In this document: one piece after another, positions 57,971-64,000 of the stretch
How positions within the stretch are numbered: the stretch's first letter is position 1
How the letters are laid out: each line of letters opens with the position of its first letter
NCBI GenBank assembly: GCA_963795555.1
Contig: CAWCHZ010000002.1
Coordinates: forward strand, 1,054,001 to 1,118,000
From: CAWCHZ01 sp963795555
GTDB lineage: Bacteria > Actinomycetota > Thermoleophilia > Solirubrobacterales > Solirubrobacteraceae
DNA length: 64,000 nucleotides
Direction: 5' to 3'
The notes under the pieces: generated by a model
Seen by the model: the letters and a program-made list of their open reading frames with translations, nothing else
The model's database searches: none
Told to the model about the DNA's origin: nothing
Made by a program: the position numbers and the translations under genes

Positions 57971-60100
57971 TCAGCCGCCGTCACCTGACATCTCCCCGAG
58001 CTCGATGCGCAGTGCCAGATCCTCCGTGACCACGCAGCTTGCGTCCGCGGGCACGAGCGTGGTCGACTCGCGCTCCTCGATGATCGCCGGTCCGCTGAGA
58101 CGCTCACCGGCGGCGAGCTGGTAGCGATCGCGCACGGTGGCATCCACGATCGCCGATTCGGCGCCCAGCGCGGCCGGGCGCGTTCCCTTTGCGGCGGAAT
58201 GCGTCCCCTGCTGCCAGCGTGGGCGCAACCTCAGCGCCGGTCGGGGGCCGCGCGACACGACGCGCCAGCGCAGGATCTCGACCGGCACGCGCGGCCGCGC
58301 GCGCCCGAACAGACCCGCGTAGGTGGCATCGAAGGCAGCCTGTGCCGAGCCCGGCCAGCCGTCGAGATTCTCGATCCGCACGTTGATCTCGTGGCCCTGA
58401 CCGACCAGCCGTGCGTCGATCGAGCGCTCGTGCTGGACCTCCCGCGCCGCAACGCCGGCGGCGCGCAGCAGCTGCTGCCCCTCCTGCTCCAGCTCCGCAA
58501 ACAGAGCCTGGGCAGCGCCGTCATCGGCGTCGTGGAGCGCGAGCCGTCGCGAGCGCACGAAGTCGAAGGCCAGCGGTGCGGACAGCAGCCCGACCGTGCT
58601 CATCACCCCCGCCAGCGGCGGCACGATCACCAGCGCGGTCCCGAGCCGATGGGCGACCCCGGCAGCATGGACGGCGCCGGCGCCCCCGAACGCGAACAGC
58701 GGCAGCGCGGTGGGATCGCTGCCCCGCTCGACGGCGTGGACGCGCGCGGCGTTGGCCATCCCCTCGTTGACCGTGCGGTGGATGCCCAGCGCGGCGGCCT
58801 CGACCGTCAAGCCCAGGGGCCGCGCGACGTGGCGCTCGATCGCGGCGCGCGCGGCGTCGAGGTCCAGGCGCATCGACCCACCCAGGAAGTAGTCGGGATC
58901 GAGGTAGCCGAGCACCAGATCGGCGTCGGTGACGGTCGGACGCTCGCCGCCGCGCCCGTAGCAGGCGGGCCCCGGCAACGCGCCCGCCGAATGGGGTCCG
59001 ACGCGCAGCAGGCCGAGCGAGTCGACCCGTGCCAGCGAGCCGCCGCCGACGCCGATCTCGACCATGTCGATCGTCGAGAGCTTCAGTGGCAGCCCGGAGC
59101 CGCGCTGCAGGCGGTCGCGCCGATCGACCTCGACGGTCTGCGCCACCAGCGGGCGCCCATCCTCGATCAGGCAGAGCTTCGCCGTCGTGCCACCCATGTC
59201 GAAGGACACAAGCCGCGGCTGATCGGCCGCGGCGCCGTGGGCGGCGGCCGCGAGCGCCCCGGCTGCCGGGCCTGACTCCAGCATGCGCAGCGGATGGCGC
59301 TTGGCGGTGGCGACGGTTGCGATGCCGCCGTTGGAGAGCATCAGGTAGAGCTCGCGCCGATAGCCGGCATCCCGCAGCCGTCCCTCCAGGTCCCCGATGT
59401 AGCGCTCGACGACCTCGTGCACGTAGACGCTGGCGACGGTCGTCGTCGCGCGCTCGTACTCGCGGATCTCCGGGCTGACCTCGGAGGAGATCGCAACGCG
59501 CAGACCCGGCTGGGCCTCGGCGATCGCCGCGCGCGCCGCAAGCTCATTGGTGGGATTGGTGAAGCTGTGCAGGAAGCAGATCGCGATCGCCTCGACGCCC
59601 GCGCCAGCGAGCTCACCGGCCAGCCGGCGCACGTGCTTGCCGTCTACTGCGACGGCAACCGTGCCGTCCGCATAGGTCCGCTCGGGCACGTCGAAGCACA
59701 GCCAGCGCGGCACGAGCGGCTCGGGCAGCTCGATCTCGAGGTCGTAGAGGTCGTAGCGCTTCTCGGTCGCAAGGCGCAACGTGTCGCGAAAGCCGCGCGT
59801 CGTCAGCAGCGCCGTGCGCGCGCCGCGGCGCTCGAGGATCGCGTTGGTGACGAGCGTCGTCCCGTGCACGACCTGCGCGACCGCCCCGGCGTCGAGGCCC
59901 AGCCGTTCGAGCACTTCGACGACGACCTGCTCCACCGCGAGTGCCGGCTGCGCGGGCGTCGTGAGCGCCTTGCCGACCGCGAGGATCCCATCCGGCCCGG
60001 CAAGCGAGACGTCGGTGAAGGTGCCACCGATGTCCGCGCCGATGCGCAGATCCGTCAGCTGCCCGACGCCCCTGGCCGTCGGCTCGTCGGCGGCTGTCAT
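57971..60100 (-). CDS. Hydantoinase A/oxoprolinase (HyuA) family subunit
   Basis: 709 residues of the ASKHA-fold ATPase. The N-terminal RIGADIGGTFTDVSL holds the first phosphate loop. VVHGTTLVTNAILERRGARTALLTTRGFRD, the middle LVSFDMGGTTAKLCLIEDG and PACYGRGGERPTVTDADLVLGYL are conserved HyuA blocks. It pairs with the downstream HyuB. ATG 60100 follows a duplicated stretch shared with the end of the upstream MFS gene. Together with the MFS transporter it may form an uptake-and-hydrolysis operon for a cyclic amide or aromatic ketone. Confidence 0.9.
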   Translation of the reverse strand: MTAADEPTARGVGQLTDLRIGADIGGTFTDVSLAGPDGILAVGKALTTPAQPALAVEQVVVEVLERLGLDAGAVAQVVHGTTLVTNAILERRGARTALLTTRGFRDTLRLATEKRYDLYDLEIELPEPLVPRWLCFDVPERTYADGTVAVAVDGKHVRRLAGELAGAGVEAIAICFLHSFTNPTNELAARAAIAEAQPGLRVAISSEVSPEIREYERATTTVASVYVHEVVERYIGDLEGRLRDAGYRRELYLMLSNGGIATVATAKRHPLRMLESGPAAGALAAAAHGAAADQPRLVSFDMGGTTAKLCLIEDGRPLVAQTVEVDRRDRLQRGSGLPLKLSTIDMVEIGVGGGSLARVDSLGLLRVGPHSAGALPGPACYGRGGERPTVTDADLVLGYLDPDYFLGGSMRLDLDAARAAIERHVARPLGLTVEAAALGIHRTVNEGMANAARVHAVERGSDPTALPLFAFGGAGAVHAAGVAHRLGTALVIVPPLAGVMSTVGLLSAPLAFDFVRSRRLALHDADDGAAQALFAELEQEGQQLLRAAGVAAREVQHERSIDARLVGQGHEINVRIENLDGWPGSAQAAFDATYAGLFGRARPRVPVEILRWRVVSRGPRPALRLRPRWQQGTHSAAKGTRPAALGAESAIVDATVRDRYQLAAGERLSGPAIIEERESTTLVPADASCVVTEDLALRIELGEMSGDGG

Positions 60101-60104
60101 GCGC

Positions 60105-60167
60105 TCACGCCGGCGCGCCTCCGCGCACCGCATCTTGCCGCCTCACGCCGGTGCGCCTCCGCGCACC
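60105..60167 (-). repeat. 25-bp direct repeat at the MFS-hyuA junction
   Basis: 60105-60129 and 60143-60167 are 25-bp copies with one mismatch (plus-strand core TCACGCCGGCGCGCCTCCGC). The second copy is the end of the MFS gene including its stop at 60143; the first lies just before the hyuA ATG and brings a GGAGG-like sequence near the start. Confidence 0.85.
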
Positions 60168-61762
60168 CCGCCCGTGGATGCGGCCGCGGTCGCGACGTCG
60201 CGAGCGTAGGTGGTCCGCGCGCGCGCGAGGAACACGCCGGCCGCCGCAAGCGTCGCCAGCATGATCAAGAACGTCAGCTCCAGGCCGTGCGCCACGCTCG
60301 GTGAGATGCCGGCGGCGGGATGGGTGCCGACCGGCACCTGCTCGGGCGCGATGCCCGCGATCAGGTCGGCAAGCGCGCCGAACAGCAGCGGCGCGAGCGC
60401 CTGGGCGAGCGAGCGCAGCAGCGTGCGGACGCTCTCCGCCCGGCCCCAGAGGCCGGCCGGCATGATGTCCAGCCGTGCGGCGTCGAGCGGCGGGTTGGCG
60501 GCGGACAGCAGCGCCGCGCCGGCGATGTCGAACCACAGCGCCGGCGTCAGCCGGCTGCCGATCACGCCGGGCACCAGCAGCGCCGTCGCGCCCAGATAGC
60601 ACAGCGCGGGAATCCAGACGCGCGCCTCCAGGAAGCCGCGGTGCACCATCGCATCGGTGATCCGCCCGCTGACCAGCGTGCCGATCAGCGAGCCGACGAC
60701 GAGCAGCGCCAGCGCCAGCATCGCGGTGAACTGATCGACACGGTAGTGCCCGCGGACGAAGACGACGATGAAGGTCTGCAGGCCGGCGAGGAAGAAGTAG
60801 CCCAGCGCCGAGCTGATGATCAACAGCCTGTTGGTGGGCACTGCGAGGATGTAGCGCACCGCGTGCCCGAGGCTCATGCGCTGCGGGTCGTGGGTCAGCA
60901 CGAGCCGCGGATCCGGCGCGATCCCACGACGGCGCGCCACGGCGGCGGCGATCTCCTGGTCGTGCTGATCCGTGGCCTGCTCGGGCGCTCCGCTGGCCGC
61001 GGCAGCGCGGGCGCCGCCCTCGGAGGCGGCGGCGCGGCGGTGGCTCTCGGCGACGGCGCCTTGCAGGTCCTGCACGCCCGGCCGTAGGCGGCTCTGCCCG
61101 CCGCGGCGCGGCTCGGGCACCGTGCGCCAGAGCTCGCGTGCGAGGAAGAGCCCGGGAATCGCCAGCAGGATGAACGCGGCGCGCCAGGAGATCAGGCTCG
61201 CGACCGCGCCGCTGACGATGAAGCCGACGGCGGTGCCGGCGATCTCACCGCCAAGGATGTAGGCGTAGATGCGCCCGCGCTCGCCGGCAGGGAAGTAGTC
61301 GCCGGTCAGCGAGGCGATCGCGGGGCCCGCGGTCGCGGCGACCGCGCCGAGCGCCAGGCGCGTCAGCAGGAGGCTCGAGTAGCTGCCGGACAGGCCGCTG
61401 AGCAGCGAGGCGAGGCTCCACAGCACGACGCTCACGGCCAGCAGCGGCATGCGCTTGGCGCGGTCGACGAGCAGGCCGACGGGAAGGACGAACAGCGCAC
61501 CGATCAGCAGCGTGACCGAGCTCAACAGGCCGATCTTCGTGTTGCCGATGTGCAGCGCATGCTCGAGCTGCGGCGCGACCGAGCCGATCGTGGCGGTGTC
61601 GGCGCTGTTGAGCGCCAGCACGCAGCCGAACAGCACGATCACGCGCGCGCGGGCGGGGCCGCCAACGATCTCGACCACCTGGCCGCGCACGACCCGCGCA
61701 AGCCAGGCGATCGCGTCGAGCACGGCGCGCGCCGGGCTCGACGCCCGATCTTCGCTTGCCAT
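60143..61762 (-). CDS. MFS transporter (spinster/Spns-like type)
   Basis: 539 residues with 12 likely spans. LFGCVLALNSADTATIGSVAPQLE is the first span with the conserved Asp, then LPVGLLVDRAKRMPLLAVSVVLWSLASLLSGL (motif A). A long hydrophilic central loop holds Ala/Glu-rich sequence. It lies upstream of hyuA in the same direction, so a substrate-uptake role for the HyuAB enzyme is a reasonable guess. The ATG overlaps the stop of the upstream flippase-like gene by one base (TGATG). Confidence 0.9.
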   Translation of the reverse strand: MASEDRASSPARAVLDAIAWLARVVRGQVVEIVGGPARARVIVLFGCVLALNSADTATIGSVAPQLEHALHIGNTKIGLLSSVTLLIGALFVLPVGLLVDRAKRMPLLAVSVVLWSLASLLSGLSGSYSSLLLTRLALGAVAATAGPAIASLTGDYFPAGERGRIYAYILGGEIAGTAVGFIVSGAVASLISWRAAFILLAIPGLFLARELWRTVPEPRRGGQSRLRPGVQDLQGAVAESHRRAAASEGGARAAAASGAPEQATDQHDQEIAAAVARRRGIAPDPRLVLTHDPQRMSLGHAVRYILAVPTNRLLIISSALGYFFLAGLQTFIVVFVRGHYRVDQFTAMLALALLVVGSLIGTLVSGRITDAMVHRGFLEARVWIPALCYLGATALLVPGVIGSRLTPALWFDIAGAALLSAANPPLDAARLDIMPAGLWGRAESVRTLLRSLAQALAPLLFGALADLIAGIAPEQVPVGTHPAAGISPSVAHGLELTFLIMLATLAAAGVFLARARTTYARDVATAAASTGGVRGGAPA

Positions 61763-63015
61763 CAGTCGCTCGCGCGGGTGTCGGCGAGCTGCCAGCCACG
61801 CACCGTCGCGCGCAATCTCAGATAGCCGGCGATGCCTGGGAGGGTTGGAAGCCAGAACGAGATCGCACGATAGGCCAACACCGCGATGACGGCCCGGCCA
61901 CCGGGAACGCCGAAGGCCGCGAACGCACCGATCATGCCGCCCTCGACGCCGCCGATGCCACCCGGCAACGGCAGCAGACTGCCGAGCGTCCCAAGGAAGT
62001 AGCCCATCACCAGCACGGCGATCGGCAGCACCCCGCCGAAGGCACGGAAGCAGACGCCCAGCACCGCGATGTCGAAGGCCCAATAGACGACCGCGCCGAG
62101 CAGCCCGATCCGCCGCTGGCGGATCAGCTCGAGGGCGGTGCGAACGCCGGCCGCGAGCGTCGTCGGCACCGTGTGCAGGCGCGCCCGCAGCCCCGCCAGC
62201 CGACCGTGCCGCTGCTTGAGGCTCTGTGCGACCGGACGTCCAGACCGCTCGCTCTGAACGTCCTGGCGCTCGGATCGCAAGCCGATGATCGTCACCGCGA
62301 CGACGACCACCAGTGCCAGGATCGCCGGCAGCAGCGTCAGCGCGAGCGTGCCGCCGCCGGCTAACACCCCGGCGTAGAGACCGAGGCCGCAGACGACCAG
62401 TGCGCCGAGATAGACCGCGTACTGGACGACGAGGCTGGCGACCATGCGACAGCCGATCAGCCGCGGTGGCATGCCGGCGCGGCCCAGGGCCCAGGCGGTG
62501 ACGGCGACGCCACCGGCGCCGGCGGCCGCGACGAGCCGGATCGCCGCGATCCCGGCGAGAGTGATCTGGGCGCTCGTGCGCCAGTCGATCCGCGGCGCGT
62601 CGCGCCCGATCACCGTGCGGAACAGAACCGCGTAGCCGCCGATCGAGGCCAGCTCGAGCGCCGCCCCGAGCGCCAGCCAGAGCGGGTCGCCGTGCTCGAG
62701 CTGTCCCCAGGTCTGCTTGAGGCCGGCGAGCTTGGGGAGCAGGTAGTAGAAGCCGCCGAGCACCGCGATGACGACGACCACGAGGATGATCAACCGGCGC
62801 TTGGTGAGGCCGAGGGTCGGTTCATGCTGTGCGGTGGGCACGTCCAGCGATGCGTCCTGCGGCTGGGTGAGCGCGCCCCGCGAGACGTGCTGCGGCGAGC
62901 TGGGCACGCGGCCGTCGCCCTGGATCAGGACACCGGGCGCAGGCGTGCCCGGTGGCACGGCCTCGCGCCGCTGCTCGGCCGCACCCTGCTGGCGGTTGGT
63001 GCCCTTGCGCTGCAT
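61762..63015 (-). CDS. YbhN / lysylphosphatidylglycerol-synthase-TM-like membrane protein
   Basis: 417 residues. A 60-residue polar N-terminus is followed by about eight spans (LIILVVVVIAVLGGFYYLLP, LWLALGAALELASIGGYAVL, GCRMVASLVVQYAVYLGALVVCGLG, and a C-terminal GYFLGTLGSLLPLPGGIGGVEGGMIGAF). The LPxPGGIGGxE motif is characteristic of the family, which includes bacterial lipid flippase-like proteins without the synthase domain. ATG 63015 is chosen; an upstream GTG at 63087 would overlap the divergent ppc start. Confidence 0.88.
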   Translation of the reverse strand: MQRKGTNRQQGAAEQRREAVPPGTPAPGVLIQGDGRVPSSPQHVSRGALTQPQDASLDVPTAQHEPTLGLTKRRLIILVVVVIAVLGGFYYLLPKLAGLKQTWGQLEHGDPLWLALGAALELASIGGYAVLFRTVIGRDAPRIDWRTSAQITLAGIAAIRLVAAAGAGGVAVTAWALGRAGMPPRLIGCRMVASLVVQYAVYLGALVVCGLGLYAGVLAGGGTLALTLLPAILALVVVVAVTIIGLRSERQDVQSERSGRPVAQSLKQRHGRLAGLRARLHTVPTTLAAGVRTALELIRQRRIGLLGAVVYWAFDIAVLGVCFRAFGGVLPIAVLVMGYFLGTLGSLLPLPGGIGGVEGGMIGAFAAFGVPGGRAVIAVLAYRAISFWLPTLPGIAGYLRLRATVRGWQLADTRASD

Positions 63016-63066
63016 CGTCGGCTTGACTGCCCCGGCTCCGAGGCCGTCAAGCACTACCTTAGGGGC

Positions 63067-64000
63067 ATGAGCGCCCAGGACGTGCACGCCACCCAGACAG
63101 ACGCCGGCCGTCAGATGGCCGAGCCCTCTGACGGCCAGGCGCCCGCAACCGACGCCACCCTCGGCGCCGTCGACGACCAGGCGGCTCTGCGGCGCGACAT
63201 CCGCGAGTTGGGCGTGCTGCTGGGCCGCACGCTGGTGCGACAGGGAGGCGAGCAGCTGCTCGAGCTGGTCGAGCAGGTCCGTCGGCTGGTTCGGTCAGAC
63301 CGCGACGCGGCGGCCACGCTGCTCGCCGGCGTCGATGCGATCACGGCGATCCGGCTGGTGCGTGCGTTCACCACCTACTTTCACCTCGCCAACGTCGCCG
63401 AACAGGTCCACCGCGCCCGCGCCCTGTCGCGGGGCCACCTGTTCGAGGGCAGCTGGCTGGCGCAGGCGGCGCGCAAGATCGAGGCCGCAGGCATCGATCC
63501 CACGCAGGTGCGGGCAGAGCTCTCCACGCTGGCGGTTCGGCCGGTCTTCACCGCCCACCCCACCGAGGCGGCGCGGCGTACCGTGCTCACCAAGATCAGG
63601 CGTTGCGCGGCGTTGCTCGACGAGTGGGAGCGAGTGACGCCCCCCCCGCCGGTGGAGGCGACTGGCGCCGCCTGTGACCCGCGCGCCGGGCGCCGCATCC
63701 GACGCCAGCTCGAGGAGCTGGTCGATCAGCTCTGGCAGACCGATGAGCTGCGCATCGGCCGACCGACGGTGATCGACGAGGCACGCAACGCGCTGTTCTA
63801 CTTCGATGAGCTCCAGCGCGAGGCGCTGCCCGATGTGCTGGAGACACTCGTCGACGAGCTTGCCAACCTCGGCGTCGAGATTCCCGTCGACGCCCGTCCG
63901 CTGACGCTCGGCAGCTGGATCGGAGGCGACCGCGACGGCAATCCCAACGTCACCCCCGAGCTCACGCTGGAGGTGCTCGAGCTCCAGCATCTGCACGGGA
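63067..64000 (+). CDS. ppc: Phosphoenolpyruvate carboxylase, N-terminal part
   Basis: The frame is open from ATG 63067 to the right edge of the window (about 311 residues of roughly 900). VFTAHPTEAARRTVLTKI contains the catalytic His of the PEP-carboxylase signature and LGSWIGGDRDGNPNVTPE the glycine-rich active-site loop. About 40 polar residues precede the first conserved helix (ATG 63115 is an alternative start). It makes oxaloacetate from PEP and bicarbonate, an anaplerotic step that complements the EMC pathway. TACCTT (63055-63060) lies 6 nt before the ATG. Confidence 0.93.
   Translation, partial: MSAQDVHATQTDAGRQMAEPSDGQAPATDATLGAVDDQAALRRDIRELGVLLGRTLVRQGGEQLLELVEQVRRLVRSDRDAAATLLAGVDAITAIRLVRAFTTYFHLANVAEQVHRARALSRGHLFEGSWLAQAARKIEAAGIDPTQVRAELSTLAVRPVFTAHPTEAARRTVLTKIRRCAALLDEWERVTPPPPVEATGAACDPRAGRRIRRQLEELVDQLWQTDELRIGRPTVIDEARNALFYFDELQREALPDVLETLVDELANLGVEIPVDARPLTLGSWIGGDRDGNPNVTPELTLEVLELQHLHG

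Noticed and set aside
63016..63087. Longer start (GTG 63087) for the YbhN-like protein
   Set aside because: It would overlap the divergent ppc start region, and the extra residues have no conserved features.

Overview
The window reads as chromosome of a GC-rich actinobacterium. A member of the Thermoleophilia/Solirubrobacterales is my best guess (inference). The grounds are uniformly GC-rich codons, GTG/TTG starts, many apparently leaderless promoters, a Gram-positive-type LexA box, an imuB-DUF6504-dnaE2 mutasome operon, an actinobacterial ethylmalonyl-CoA (EMC) pathway gene set and a c-di-AMP (ydaO) riboswitch. I see no prophage, insertion sequence or CRISPR array.

Layout. 1-5.5 kb: end of an NMT1/THI5-like binding protein, a degenerate receiver protein next to a 21-bp minisatellite, a YgfZ/GcvT-like protein, and a MarR-DHA2 efflux pair. 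5.6-19.4 kb: the EMC block, with crotonyl-CoA carboxylase/reductase, ethylmalonyl-CoA mutase with its MeaB GTPase, a MaoC hydratase (mesaconyl-CoA hydratase type), a malyl/methylmalyl-CoA lyase, a succinyl-CoA-ligase-like pair with a small ferredoxin, and a methylsuccinyl-CoA-type dehydrogenase. clpS, an MBL hydrolase and moaA are interspersed. Three copies of a TTGACTGNCNAGTCAR palindrome sit at ccr, between mch and mcl, and upstream of the dehydrogenase, which suggests one regulon. 19.4-25.5 kb: RidA, a DUF255 thioredoxin-fold protein, glutamine synthetase, an AhpD-fold protein lacking its cysteines, a ydaO riboswitch in front of an unknown single-span membrane protein, and a membrane cytochrome c. 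25.6-31.1 kb: the LexA-box-preceded dnaE2/DUF6504/imuB operon, then a toxin-antitoxin-like pair. 31.2-36.5 kb: ferredoxin reductase, an MMPL transporter with a divergent MarR regulator, and a GntR regulator. 36.6-45.9 kb: glutaryl-CoA dehydrogenase, nucleoside/ribose salvage genes, fdhD, two winged-helix regulators, acetoacetyl-CoA synthetase, an enoyl-CoA hydratase and a DUF2269-like protein. 46-52.8 kb: a methyltransferase, an AT-richer patch, two more paralogous winged-helix regulators, RNase P RNA, lexA, tRNA-Leu(GAG), cspA and small proteins. 52.9-64 kb: LtrA, a STAS/SpoIIE partner-switching pair, hydantoinase-type HyuA/HyuB with an MFS transporter, a YbhN-like flippase and the start of PEP carboxylase.

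How the genes fit together. Glutaryl-CoA dehydrogenase makes crotonyl-CoA, and acetoacetyl-CoA synthetase plus the enoyl-CoA hydratase handle C4 acyl-CoAs. These can feed crotonyl-CoA carboxylase/reductase and the EMC steps, which convert acetyl units to glyoxylate and propionyl/succinyl-CoA. PEP carboxylase at the right edge is another C4-anaplerotic enzyme. LexA, with identical operators at lexA and the mutasome, links 30 kb to 50 kb.

Two window-wide habits stand out. Short tandem duplications of about 15-40 bp occur at gene junctions and gene ends, often copying the start or stop region of a gene. Many genes have a TANNNT box 5-9 nt in front of the start codon with no Shine-Dalgarno sequence.
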